From positions 1,612,143 through 1,676,142 of the forward strand of contig NC_034013.1 in NCBI RefSeq assembly GCF_000346465.2: DNA of 64,000 nucleotides, given 5' to 3'. Within the stretch, counting starts at the first letter, position 1. Each line of letters starts with the position of its first letter. The position numbers and the translations under genes were made by a program. The notes beneath the pieces were generated by a model, which was not told the DNA's origin, did not search any database, and worked only from the letters and a program-made list of their open reading frames with translations. This DNA is from Prunus persica (Eukaryota; Streptophyta; Magnoliopsida; Rosales; Rosaceae). Positions 11,383-22,952 of the stretch are shown piece by piece.

Positions 11383-11606
11383 GGATCTCGAGCCTCTGCA
11401 TTTAGCATCCATGCATTTATACGCATTTAAGAGAATATTAACCATTAGATTAATCTAATGAATATAAATAAGTCCACATCATCATAATTGCATTAATACA
11501 ATTATGATGATGTGGACTTATTAAAGTTCATTAAATTAATCTAATGGTTAACATTATCTTAAATGCGTGTAAATGCACGGATGCTAAATGCAGAGGCTCG
11601 AGATCC
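11383..11606. mobile_element. Foldback MITE (long inverted repeat, 224 bp)
   Basis: The left arm starts GGATCTCGAGCCTCTGCAT and the right arm ends with its reverse complement. Nearly the whole element pairs with itself: blocks for GCATTTA, ACCATTAGATTAATCTAATG and AAGTCCACATCATCATAATTG recur inverted, leaving a loop of only about 8 bp near 11491-11499. There is no coding capacity. A clear target duplication was not found. Confidence 0.85.
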
Positions 11607-12094
11607 ATATTGTTGATATATAATCATTTTTATTAGACACTGATGTTGTTTTTCCAACGAAATATTATAGTAAGTCATTATAAATAAATGATTATATGGT
11701 GTGTTTCTTTTAGTAATTACTACATATTTTCTACACTCACAGTGTTTGTCAGCTCGCTATATAATCAACTTAAATCAGTCAAACCCACCATGCAATGCAT
11801 TTCCTTCCAAATTTTTGTGATAAAACAATAGATAATTGACTACATAAACATCCCCTAAAGTTTCAATCAAAATTTTAAAATTTTTCTTACAATTTCAATT
11901 ATTTTTATTCAATTTTTATTAATATTGATATTTTTGTATTTTTAAACCACCGATATTTTTAAAACTCATGATATTCTAGACCTTAGTCAGTAGACATATA
12001 GATATTGATAAACTTTTAAATTTATTATGGCAGTGGTTGTTGGACCAGACTTTACTCAAGCAAATAAATTTCTCATCGTCCATCCTCGCAACAC

Positions 12095-12346
12095 ATGGAA
12101 GAAAGTTCACACAGAACTAATGATAATTCTAAAGCATCCACAACCAAAGCTTTGCTAGAGAAATTTTCGAAACTCGATAGGGATCCTGGAATTGGAATGC
12201 CAAATTATAGAGCTGACATGGAGTTCAGTGGAAATCTGAGAGAAGCAATTTCTCTGTCTAGAAATGCACCTCCAGGCCCTCCTCCATTGTGTTCAATATG
12301 TCAACACAAGGCACCTGTGTTTGGAAAAAAAAAAAAAAAGGTACTA
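12095..12346 (+). pseudogene. Protein kinase gene fragment (inactive-kinase/PERK-like linker region)
   Basis: From ATG 12095 about 80 codons match my memory of plant 'inactive protein kinase SELMODRAFT_444075-like' proteins. The telling stretch is LREAISLSRNAPPGPP followed by LCSICQHKAPVFGK, the linker just before the kinase domain. The frame then enters an A-run (about 12326-12339) and the kinase domain that should follow is absent. This is a detached exon piece, not a working gene. It lies about 200 bp upstream of an RNase T2 remnant on the same strand. Confidence 0.7.
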
Positions 12347-12529
12347 ATAATTAACTTCCAAACCTAAAAACTGCGAACAGAAAAATAGCTGAGATTTCAA
12401 GTGGCTCTCCACCCCAAATATCTCCAATAGAGATCAGTAATGAATTATGCCAAATCCCAGAGCTCCACCATTTTATCATAACAATTATAAATAGTCCCCT
12501 AGAAAGTAGCTAGGGGAAATCAATAATAT

Positions 12530-13137
12530 AAACCCTGGCTTCCCTTTCACCTTTGTGCATTTTGATAGTCTTTACTCTAAGCCTATCAACAACAAACCTG
12601 ACAGAGCTTGGAAAAAAATTGGCCATCACTTTCCTGCCCAAGCAGGAGGAGTGAGAAATTATGGAAGCATGAATGGCTGAAATATGGGACTTGTTCAGAA
12701 GAACTCTTCGGAGGCCAATATCAATACTTTCATGCAGCCCTCAACCTTTTGAAAACAGTAGACATCCTGAAGCTACTCAGCGATGCAGGTCATTCTAAAT
12801 TAATTAACTTCAATTAAATTTTTAGCGTAGTTTTTACATTTCAAAATTAAATGTCGGAACATATTCAAACTTGAAGACTCTCCCAACATTTTAACATGAA
12901 AAATGAAAAATATCACTTAACCAACGGCTAGGTGCTGCTACGTACCATGCTCCAATTTGTTAATTGACAAAAGTAAATTTGTGGGAAAATGAATGCAGGA
13001 ATTCATCCAAATGGATCAGTTTACAGTGCAAGAGCAGTATCAAAAGTTACATACATGCCAGGAATAGCGTGCAACGAAGACAAAGCAGGTAACAAACAAC
13101 TTTACCAGATCATTGTGTGGGACACTGCTGGAACTTA
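12530..13137 (+). pseudogene. RNase T2 / S-like ribonuclease pseudogene
   Basis: Translation from about 12611 gives NWPSLSCPSRRSEKLWKHEW followed by LKYGTC, which is the second conserved active-site block (CAS II) of RNase T2 enzymes. The usual HG of the HEWxKHGTC motif reads YG, so the catalytic histidine is replaced. After an intron ending in AG near 13000, the frame GIHPNGSVYSAR... runs to a TAG at 13135-13137 and matches the C-terminal half (PGIACN, QLYQI). Upstream, the region carrying the first active-site histidine is not found, and around 12590-12620 the frame shifts at an A-run. Family members are secreted or vacuolar ribonucleases; this copy cannot be catalytic. Confidence 0.75.
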
Positions 13138-14303
13138 GGCCCAACCAACCAAAAATCATAATGCTGCACCAATCATATAAGCTCCAATAGATCTGCCTCC
13201 ACTGCAAGATGATCAAACACCAGGCTAAACCTTGAAGGGTGAGGAAGGGAACTAAGATTTTGGACCCCCAATAAGATAATTTTTTCATGTCATTGATTAT
13301 TAGTTTTGACCCTAGAAGAAATTTAAAGTAATTAAGACGGTTCGACAACAATATCTATATTATCCCTTGATTGCACATGAAATGTAGTCAATTTGCTAGT
13401 TTAGTCTAATATTCCCTAACAAACGAGACCTTAATGTTAAAGAAATATAATTTTTAAGTTCATTTTAAAAAGTTAACCGATTTGTCTTCATGTTTGCGTC
13501 AACAGCTTTTTGGTTCGTTAGGCCTCTATCATTTGGACTATGTTTTAGTGACCCATGTGTTAAAAGGGTGGGTCTAAACTAAAGCACACGTCTTGGTTCA
13601 ATTAACATCAAATCAACGTAAAACTTCGACCCAAAAAAGCAAAAAGAATCAATGTATATGAATTTGTTTTGGGTCGTAGTCAAAATGTTTAGGCGCGCAT
13701 TGGCCTCCTTCCCTCCCTCCCTCCCTCCCTCCTATTTAAAAGGAGTGAGGACCAGCTCGAAGCAACTCCAAAAGATATCTAAACGAAAAGGCAATAATAA
13801 AAGCACAATAAAGAAAAAGGTGCCTTCTTTTTTTGCTTAATTTGCACGGTTCTCTCTTCTTATGGGAAAGCTTCATGTAAAAGTTTTTTTTTCTTTTTCT
13901 TTTTAAATTTTCAGACGAGCTTCATGTGAAAGTTGTTTGTACTCTGACATACCCATTTGTCATATAGTTGAATTTTACTTTTTTTTTTCTTGTTTTTTTT
14001 TTTTTTGGTGCCGAAAGAAAGCCTGCAAATTTTGGTGCTAGAAATTAAATTAACAATGGACATGAAAATTGAAATTAAAAAACACAAAAAAGAAAGAGAC
14101 TGATTGTAAAATAGACTTGTATAAAGATGAGAGAAGAGAGAGAGAGAGAGAATATAAAGATGAGATTATAATTATTTGTCTTTGAATAATCTCAAACATG
14201 AAAATTGGAATGAAGCCTATTTATTTTGAAAGAGGAACTCAAGTTGTCTACATAAAAGCTAAAAGGATAAGAAGGGAAGAAGGGAAAGTACTTAACAATT
14301 TTA
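13138..14303. other. Intergenic DNA with simple repeats
   Basis: No gene is recognised. It holds a (CCCT)n run at about 13704-13733, long T-runs near 13978-14006 and a (GA)n run at about 14125-14151. The last 100 bp may belong to the 3' UTR of the minus-strand NHL gene. Confidence 0.6.
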
Positions 14304-14909
14304 CTATTTTGCCCTGGAGCTACAAGGTGAGTGTATGTAGCTTCCATTTGAAGGATGAAACCTGAGGTGACAATTCAAATGACCCCAGAATTTTACAGAG
14401 CCAATCGGCCCTACTCTCCACCTTGCTCTCAAATTCCCCTTCAAATTGAAACTAATTTTATCTCGCTTCAATGAAATATCTATTTGATCCATCTGCTCAG
14501 GGCTCAATGGAATCGATGAAGATTGCACCAAATAATGAAAATCCACCGAACTATTTTTCTTCACATCAAATGGCAATGCCACCAACCTGGCAATGTTCAG
14601 GCCTTGGAAGCTCAGTGTGAAGCTTGTATCCGAAAAGCTGGCATGTGCTTTTGTGTTGTCATTCTCAGCCTTCACAATAATGGTGATTTCTGTGTCAAGA
14701 AGACCAGCCACTGAGTTTTGAAAGTTGTCCAGGTGAGCTGAGGTGACGGTGATGAAAGGCACCCTCGGATGGATGATCATGTAGCCCGCGAACAAAGCGA
14801 TCCCCGCAATGATCACGGCTATGGCAATAACAGTGCAGATAACAGCCGCAAACCAAACCAGAGGGTGTGTGGTTCTTTGGGTGGCACCATGGAAAAACTT
14901 TCTTGTCAT
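14304..14909 (-). CDS. NHL / LEA_2-domain membrane protein
   Basis: This is a single-exon frame of 201 residues beginning at a true ATG (14907-14909). A short basic N-terminus is followed by one strong transmembrane segment (about residues 18-45, rich in V, I and A). Then comes an NDR1/HIN1-like (LEA_2) domain: SAHLDNFQNSV near 60-70, a run of beta-strand-like segments with ITIIVKAEN and FTLSFQGL, and SFNLKGNLRARWRVG near 155-170. Length and single-exon structure are typical of the family. Members are type II membrane proteins at the plasma membrane or ER and are often induced by pathogens or stress; function here is by family only. Confidence 0.85.
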   Translation of the reverse strand: MTRKFFHGATQRTTHPLVWFAAVICTVIAIAVIIAGIALFAGYMIIHPRVPFITVTSAHLDNFQNSVAGLLDTEITIIVKAENDNTKAHASFSDTSFTLSFQGLNIARLVALPFDVKKNSSVDFHYLVQSSSIPLSPEQMDQIDISLKRDKISFNLKGNLRARWRVGPIGSVKFWGHLNCHLRFHPSNGSYIHSPCSSRAK

Positions 14910-16775
14910 TGAGGGCTACTGATGGTTGGTGCCCAGATAGTGACAACATAGGGCAAGAGTGTTTTGGGGTTTTTTGGCGAGGTTTTATGTTGGAGGAAGA
15001 TGTGGTGGTGATTTAGGGTTGAGGGGGGGCTCGGCAAGACATGGAATTAAGTTTGAGGTTGTTCCTAGTTCTTATTGGTAGGGAAGGTTTTGGTATCTTC
15101 CTTTCCTAGTTTGAAAGCATTTGTTGTCTGTTGTATAAATATATCATATATCTTGTACAGTGCGGCTGTTCCATTTAGGTATCTTGCTCACTACTTTATT
15201 CTGATAAAGCAATATACCAAACTTGCATTGCTACGTACCATTCTTTCCCTTTCCCCTGTGTGGAGCTGAGCTTAACATAAAACTATGATGTACCATCTAA
15301 TAACACCAAGAATTAGATGCATATACAGAACCTGTCTATACTTTTTTGTTATCCATCAGATATTTATCTTGTCCTTCTGGAGAATAAAGAAAACATAAAT
15401 CTCTAGCTTCAAGTAGTAATTCACCTGATTGCCCTTTAGGCTTCGGCCTTCTTCTTTTTAAGGGAACAAGAGCAATTCTCCTCAATATATTCATTAAATG
15501 AAATCCTTCTTGTGACAATTTCTTTAAATGAAAACCTTTTCTCAAGGGGGTTGTAGCTCAATTGATTAAAAACATTTACCCCTCCAACTGAGGTCCTAGC
15601 TTCGACTCCCCCCATCCTGCAATATAGCTTGTATCAAAAAACCTATTCGAATTTTCAGAACTCTCACCAAACCCTAAAGTTCTTACCTTATATAATAGCA
15701 TAGATAAATGACAAATTTGTAATTACAAAGTTTGTTGAAAGGGGTAAAATGAAAAGCATGTGTAGTAGAAACAGAAGTTTCTTCCTTATTACTTTTCCTT
15801 CCAACCATAATAACTTTAACCCTTTTTTTCCCTTACGATTGTGATTTTAGGAGTCATTGGAACTGTCTAAGGAGGAGAAGAACGCTCAAAAAATAACACA
15901 ATGATTATAACTGAGAGCCAAAAATAAACAAGATATCAAGATTCATACTCTTCTATGGTAGAAAAACGTTGCAGGGAATCATGTAGATCCAAAAGCCAAA
16001 ATCTGAGAGCCAAAATTCTAGGGTGGGACAACCGTATAGGTCTCTCCCTCTCCTCATATTTACCCATCACATGCTACTCACGTGATATAGTGAATGTGAA
16101 TACTCTCTGCCACATTGAAGGCCTCCTCAAGTAACACCATAGTGGTTAATCCACCTTATTGTTTTACTAGGGGTCAAAGCTGATTCTTGTCTCTGAAAGT
16201 TTTCCATGAGTAGAAACTTACAATCAACATTTTCGACAAATTTAAAAATTACTACGAGCAACAGTCATTACCAAAAAAAGAAAAAAAAGAAATCACTGTT
16301 GATAAAATAATACCAATCTAACAGGAATTCTTCACCATTCTGAAATCTACTACAAAAGAAATTATAATACCAACCTCTATAAATTCAAATATTCTGTTTA
16401 TATTTTATATGTTGATATTATCATTAGAATCATAATTGACCATATGCTGTTTATATTTTATATTAAGTAAACTCTAGAGTGAGGCCATAAGCACGGTATC
16501 AAGACAACGTATGGTAGATGATCCTCTCTCTAATTAAAATAAGAAATCATTGTTTCACTTCCATTTTTCATGCTTTTCACTCATTGTAGATTCCATGAAT
16601 GCATACGAAACCAACTCTTACTTAAGAGCAGGCTGCTCTGTTCCAAGAGCAAAAGAACCAAGTCTGCCTAATGCTCATTTAACTCCACGCCTACCATCTC
16701 CAATAAAATATTACAGTGCCTGAAAGCAGCAGAGCTCAAACCAAACATCTTCAACCTTTAAGGAGCATACCTATT
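14910..16775. other. Intergenic DNA between NHL and ALKBH8 genes
   Basis: The first few hundred bases after 14910 are the probable promoter and 5' UTR of the NHL gene (minus strand). A SINE-like segment lies at about 15545-15630. The remainder is AT-rich; the part just before 16776 should hold the ALKBH8 3' UTR. No further coding region is evident. Confidence 0.5.
15545..15630 (+). repeat. tRNA-derived SINE-like segment
   Basis: GGGGTTGTAGCTCAATTGAT resembles a pol III A-box region and GCTTCGACTCCCCCC resembles a B-box, spaced as in a tRNA-derived SINE head. The whole does not fold as a proper tRNA, and no clear tail or target duplication was identified. Confidence 0.35.
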
Positions 16776-19700
16776 TTATCTCTGAGAGTCACAATATTGG
16801 GAAAATTCACATTGGCAAGGGCTTGCTCTGACCTGAAAAACATGAACATACTTAGTATATCTTCATAAATTTAATGACAAAAGACCATGGAAAAGAATAG
16901 GGTAGTATGGATTCAGGCTGAGGTGTGGAATCATATGCACATCCAATGGAAGCTGAAGAAAATTAGTTCAGTTTATAAGTGCAACTACTTTGAACATGGG
17001 AGGAGAAATGGAAAGTGAGCTGAAGCACTATAATGCGCATGCACACAACCACATGTATGGTGAACAGAAAAGAAAGCAAAAGCAGTAAAGAATGACTTAA
17101 TGAATATTTCATCAAAACACAAATTGCTCCATTCTTGCAGCATTTCCAGTCATCATAGTTTTAATAAATCACTTTGCTCAGAAACTAGTTTCTATTCATA
17201 AAGCTACTGCTTGTTAGTTTGACTCACTACACAATTGACTTCTTGTGGGGAAGACAGAAAGGGCTTGGAAAAGATTAGGAATAGATAAAAACGAATTGGT
17301 ATTTGTACAGCTTCAAAGTTATTAACTTTCCTTAGTTCTTAATTTCTAATGAGTAGAAGAATGGCAAACATTTATGCTATTATGTAATACTATGCATCCG
17401 GCGACATGCTTTATCACTGCAGATTACATACCATGGACATAATGATGATGTAACAATAACTAAATCTTGTATGGGTAGGAAAAGTAAAAAATATTGTCAT
17501 TGTATACAGCCTCACAGATATTATGGCTCTGTAGTTATAATGAGTACGAAAAAGGCATCACCAGAGCAATTGTATAATTATGTATTACAGGTATTATCCT
17601 ATTCTTCTATTGAGAGCATTTTGTCAGCGCCTGTGAGACAGTTGTTGGATTCGATACAATGCCTGTAATTTGATAGATTATTAAGAATACAGGCCGTTGC
17701 ATTGAACCCCATCTAAGCCCTAAATCATACACAGCCTAAACCCCGAAACCCAAGCACGAACAGTATTCAAAACAATTTCCTACCATTCAAACCATGTGTG
17801 ATCTTGTAGAGTGGGATACTTTCTAAGAAGCTTGTAAATATACGAACATATATTCATTTTTCCTTTGAGCACAAGTCTTTTTAAGTTTCTGCTTTTATGC
17901 ATTATTTATCACACTGCACAGTAGTCACTCTTTCCATTACAAAACCCTAAATTCACTTCCTAAGCTACCATCCAAAACAGACGAAATGTCACAAGTGCTG
18001 TCTAGAAATTTCAGCAAAGGTAAATCTACATTTCAGCAACTTTCAGTGCAACTTTTACCCTTTCAGACCATGATTGATTCAAATAGCGTACGTTACCACC
18101 TATATAACGCAAGGGTTTTGAATCATAAGTTTCCAAATACTAAATCATATTAGGAACAATTACAATGGTTTTCAGAACCGGTTCTGCGTCACTTAAGAAA
18201 TTTTTCCAGCTATATCTTCTAAGCATAAGTTTTTGTTTTTCTGTAAATTGAATTCAAGGATTCTGTTGACAAATGATTATATCATATGACATGAATTAGA
18301 TTCTCCACAGTACCACCCAAAAATAAACCAAAAAAAGAAAAAAACTTGAAATTATGCACCTTACGAAATGTGAAAGATACTCTTCTTGAGGCTCTTCTGA
18401 TCACACTGTCTTTCACCATGTCAATCTGTCAAAGAACCAAAGCAATTATTGAACCTTCGCAATCAATTATAATAGCAAAGTTTCAACACCGTGAAGGAAG
18501 GAGAGACAGAGAGACAGAGAGAGACAGAGAGACATTGATGATGGGTGGATGGTGATTGTGATATGATGGTGCCTTATATGATTAATCATGAGTAATAGTT
18601 CTAACAACTTCTTGCACCAAGTAAAATGGTTTAGGTAATTACCAGACAAGCCCTCAGCACACAAACATATGCTAAATTACAAACTATTAAATATACCTTA
18701 TGATGTGGAATGTAATGATTCCAAGCATAGCGTGCCTCTCCAGATAACAGTAGCAAAGATCGAGGAGGAAGATAGATGGCCCTCCTTAAGAAATTTGAAT
18801 TGTTTTCAGAACTTTCTATTTCAATATCAGAACTTGAGGAAGCTCTAGGAGTCAACCCCTCGTCAAGATATCTTCTGAACTCCATAATGCAAGGCCCTGC
18901 TAACGAAAGGCTGAAAATTAATCCTTCAAAAGCAGAATGGGTGTCTATATGTGGGGACAAGCCCACCCCAGGTGGGTACTCATTAACCTGTAATATAATA
19001 GTCTATCTTCAGTCTTAAATGCATACCATGCTTCAATAACTCAACCTAAGACATAGGGTGAAAATCCATATATAGCAGCTATCCTCTTCTATTTCAACAC
19101 AAAATAAAAGTAAGAAAACAAGATTTACTTTGTCAATTGGCATAATAATTAAGTGCAGAAAAACGTAGTTGCATACCGTCAATTGGTCCAAAACTATAGC
19201 TTCAGCATCCTCACGCATGGGAAGCAAAGCTATTCTTTTAAGTATAGGAGAAACAAATGCCGGAAGTTCACCTAAGTTCTTTCTAGAATCAACATTCCTT
19301 GTCTGTGGCAACAAGTAAACAGAGATTATACATAAACGCTTGGGAATTCATTCACATTCCTAAATTAACAAGAGTCATCTAGAATTTGGTAACCTTGCTA
19401 AAAAAGAATTGATAAACGACAGAAGTTTAAGGAAAGATTAAAAAAATAACCACAACAACACTTTTTATTTGAAGAGGAAACAGGAAAAAGCACAAATAAC
19501 ATCTTAAACTGGATTATATATCAGAATCACTATGGCATCCACTGTAGCTCCTATCCCTTTACACTTTGTCACTATTTATGGTTTCTAAAAAGAGTGATTA
19601 GAGAGCATTCCATTAACATATAAAGAGTTGATGGGATACCACTTTGTCTTTAATTAAAATAAATTCAACACAATGGATATATTAAAAACAGTGTAGTTGA

Positions 19701-21047
19701 TGACTAAATAATCAAAGTAAAGGAGGTGGCTAGCTCTGAAGTATTTGAAGCTTACTTCATAACAAAATTCATAGCCATAATGCTGAACCCTTCTTTTCGA
19801 AAGATTTTTCCAAGGCCTTTCATCAACTGCTGCAAGAAACTCCTAAATTAACAAAATAAGAGACATTTGTAAGGTGAGTGCAGAAAATTTTAATTGATAC
19901 CCCAAAAGTTTAAAAGAAAATGCATGTGACTGAATAAAGCAAGAATTAAGTACTGTTTCAAAAGACAAAGACTGAACACCTCCTCTTCTTTAGCAGTGAC
20001 AAAGTCGTGCATTAGGAAAAGGCCAGGAATGTTTAGCTCTGAGGCCAGCAAAGATACAGGAACTGAGTCATTGACTCGGCCCTAAAAAGACATCAATCTT
20101 GTTAATGTGAGAAGAAATTGAAGAATGATATACATACTCTCGAACTCAAGAAGAAAACAAAAAAAATTAAGCAAGACGTGCAGCCATGCACTGCAACTGA
20201 ACAATAATTTGCATTGTTATAATAGAACAAACAAGGGATTGAAATAAATAATTTTTCATGTTTTTTAAAAGTGGGAATTCTGACATCCCACATTTGCAAA
20301 TAACATCAAAACCTCATTTCAAGGAAAATATGAATCACCCAGGAACCAAGTTAATCTGCACAAGACATAGGAAACAATGTAGTGATATCAAATCATTAAT
20401 CAACCATATTTAACCACAATATTTCCTAAAGTGAGAATTAGAAGATGAAAGCAAGTCATGGCATTTGCCTTTACAAGCACAGCTCTTCTCAACTATGCTA
20501 CAAAAGAATAAACGAATAAAAAATTCAGCTAGATCAGGTTTTCTTTTTTCCTCTCAAACAACTTAAAAAGTCCTCAACCTGAATCATTTTCACCAGTCAA
20601 ACCAATAATCAATACTCAGTATCTAATTTCTTCAACAGAATCAAAAAGTTCCAACTATTCATTCCTACTACCCAAGAAACGAACTTTCGCTAGAACAATG
20701 AAGTTCAAGACCAAAAGTCCAACACAAAGAGAAAGTACCTGTGATTGTGAAGTGGGTTGAAGCACAGAATAGCGAATGTGCAAGGAACGCCCTCCAAGCT
20801 CAGCGCAAGGCCGTCCATTCAGTGCATTGAAGGCATTCTGGGCACAGCCCTCTTCAGCAAAACACACAACAACACGAGCACCGCTCTCATCAGCCGCATA
20901 GACTCCTTTGATTTCACCGAAGGCCCTAAACACCGAAACAATGGTGTCATAGGAGAGTCCCACCGCTGGCCCACAGTTGGCCACGTACAGGTTGGGGCTC
21001 GACTGCCCTTGCGCTCCTTTTGGCCGCCCAAATCTTGTGAAACCCAT
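16776..21047 (-). CDS. ALKBH8: ALKBH8-like RRM + 2OG-Fe(II) oxygenase (tRNA wobble-uridine modification)
   Basis: Seven exons keep one frame: 21047-20739, 20081-19980, 19842-19756, 19302-19177, 18987-18697, 18425-18360 and 16832-16776 (stop TAA), giving 345 residues. The start is the first true ATG; the longer frame begins at TTG. Residues about 18-95 form an RRM (NLYVANCGPAV, ARVVVCFAE). The AlkB domain carries the iron ligands H221 and D223 (in SPHIDTH) and H299 (in WNHYIPHH), plus the RRASRRVSFTFR segment that binds 2-oxoglutarate. The tail has a Cys cluster (CQCEFPQYC). Animal ALKBH8 adds a methyltransferase domain; this one ends before it, as plant versions do. The family hydroxylates modified wobble uridines in tRNA. 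Intron 6 is long (about 1.5 kb). Confidence 0.9.
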
Positions 21048-21420
21048 CAATTCAATCAATGGTGTTCGCGATTTTCTGGAATTTTATGTTGTAGTTCCCT
21101 TCTTTTTGTTTCTATTTTTAGGGGAATTTGCACAATTGGCAAGAGACAGCCGTCCCGCTATACTCTTTAGATAGAATAGTTTCAGAGTATAGCCGACCGG
21201 CTAAAAAAAAAAACCAAGTCTAGCCGTGCGGCTATACTATTTTAAACAAAAAAGCCCCAGCCTAGGGTGCCACGTGTGCTGCTATACCCCTTTTTTTTCA
21301 AAAAACGTAGTATAGCCGTACGGCTGTACTATTTTTTATAAAAAAATCAAAATCCAAGTACAGCCGACCGGCTGTACTATTTAAAAAAAAAATAGAAAAA
21401 ACCACTATACCAATTTTTTT
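21048..21420. repeat. Cluster of short palindromes TAGCCG-NN-CGGCTA upstream of ALKBH8
   Basis: Perfect or near-perfect palindromes with six-base arms and a two-base variable centre lie at 21190-21203 (centre AC), 21221-21234 (TG), 21311-21328 (TA) and 21357-21378 (AC, longer arms). A degenerate copy is at 21148-21160. They are separated by A-rich DNA. The same motif family recurs near 35981-36049, where the adjoining sequence CTATACTCTTTA is also shared. It is probably a mobile-element terminus close to the ALKBH8 leader. Confidence 0.75.
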
Positions 21421-22097
21421 ATAAATAAAAAATTACAGAATACTAACTTGAATAGATGACAATGCTATTCCAAACTGTATATCTTCTGATTTTGTCAATA
21501 TATAGAGGTCTGATACCTCCTCATACAACGGTTACTAAAAAGAAATATTAATTAAATCAACAGGGCTCAAGAGCCCCAAAGTCCAAGGACCATCTAAAGA
21601 GCCCCAAGAAATATATATTTTTTCAATTAGGGTTGAATTTGGGCTGCTTGAGAGAGAGGAGGGAGAGAGATTTTATTTTTAAATTTTTAAATTTTTAAAT
21701 AATATTTTATTACACATAAGCAAAAATATGGACCCCATATATGACATGTCATCACTTAACGGTAAAACCAGTTGCAACAATTTTTAAATGTGGAGGTACC
21801 TCATTGTTAAATTGAAACATGGAACAACATGCCTTAGAGTTCACTTCACGGTACCAAACTGAAATTAATCCTAAATTTTTTTTTAAATTTAAAAATTTTT
21901 AAAAATTAATTACTACTTATCAAGTAATATAATTTATGAACTTAACCAAAATATTTAATACTAATTATTCACTAAAATAATAAATAAAACATAATAACTA
22001 ATGAAAGTAATTAAATAAGACTAAGATATTATTTAATTACTAAAAAAAATTATTGACTTAAAGATACTAAGTTTAAATTTCTTTTTTTTTTAATCTC

Positions 22098-22182
22098 TCC
22101 CGACGAAATTCCGTCGGCACATATATATCCTGGCGAAACGTTGACGGCATATATCTTTGCCGACAAACGTTCGTCGGCAGGA
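22098..22182. repeat. CCGACGAA...TTCGTCGG palindrome cluster (CACTA-like subterminal repeats)
   Basis: Three palindromic units follow one another at about 30-bp spacing: 22100-22120, 22130-22149 and 22159-22180. All have arms of the type GCCGACGAA with variable centres and the second has decayed arms. Repeats of this kind are common near the ends of plant CACTA transposons, but no CACTA terminus or transposase was found here. Confidence 0.55.
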
Positions 22183-22249
22183 TAGGTTTTCTTGCTTTTA
22201 AAAAAATATATAATTAGTTTCTTTGCTACAACAATAATATAGACTATTG

Positions 22250-22490
22250 CTTGTACTAAAAAAAACTACATCAATACAAACAGACCCTTGTTGAAGAAAA
22301 AAAAAACTTTATGTACTAATTAGATATGAACTTTTATTTATTTTTTCTTTTTATATAAATACTTCCTATAGTAATTGCAATAAGAAATGTTATTTTGATT
22401 TAATTACTTTCTTTACTAATTGCGAAGGAATCTTGGAAATCTTGTAATCATGGAGATTTATTGGAAGGAAATCTATTAATGAATACTTGA
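22250..22490 (+). repeat. Upstream copy of the GSTF promoter segment
   Basis: This stretch is colinear with the DNA at 22870-22935 joined to 23370-23500 just before the GST start. Shared landmarks in order are GACCCTTGT, CTAATTAGATATGAA, TACTAATTGC..AAATGTTA, TTTGATTTAATTACTTTCTTT, CTAATTGCGAAGGAAT and TTGGAAGGAAATCTA. It is therefore a direct duplication of the GST 5' flank; no second GST coding sequence follows it. Confidence 0.75.
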
Positions 22491-22579
22491 AAAATAGACG
22501 ATTCTTATGATTGAAATAAAATTCGTAGTGTACTCTACAATGGATTGGTTCTAAAGAACTAATAAAGCATTTTTTTTTA

Positions 22580-22594
22580 GTTGATCTTTCTTTC

Positions 22595-22626
<32 letters not shown>

Positions 22627-22627
22627 G
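22580..22627. repeat. Pyrimidine microsatellite (TTTTC)n and poly-T
   Basis: A run of TTTCT/TTTTC units followed by a T-run. It makes the lysine-rich spurious frame on the minus strand at 22551-22805. Confidence 0.8.
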
Positions 22628-22952
22628 CTGCATTTGGCAAATCAAAGGTTAAGAGAAAAGTATAAACCCAAATCAATATATTTTCTTTCTGAATCTGATT
22701 AGGACGTAACATTTTTAACATCATGTACATTTTAGTGATTATACACAGTGACATCACTTTTATAAAAAAATTTACCAAAAAAATTTTTAAAATACAATTT
22801 ACCAAACGCTTAAACTGGTAATTTTCTCACAACAAAAATATATATATATATATATTTATAACTTTTTTAAAACCTGTATAACAAACTGACCCTTGTCGAA
22901 AAAATAAAACTTGATATGCTAATCAGATATGAAATTTATATATATACACACA

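Noticed and set aside
15545..15630. A tRNA gene
   Set aside because: A-box and B-box-like sequences are present but the acceptor and anticodon stems do not pair; SINE-like is the better reading.
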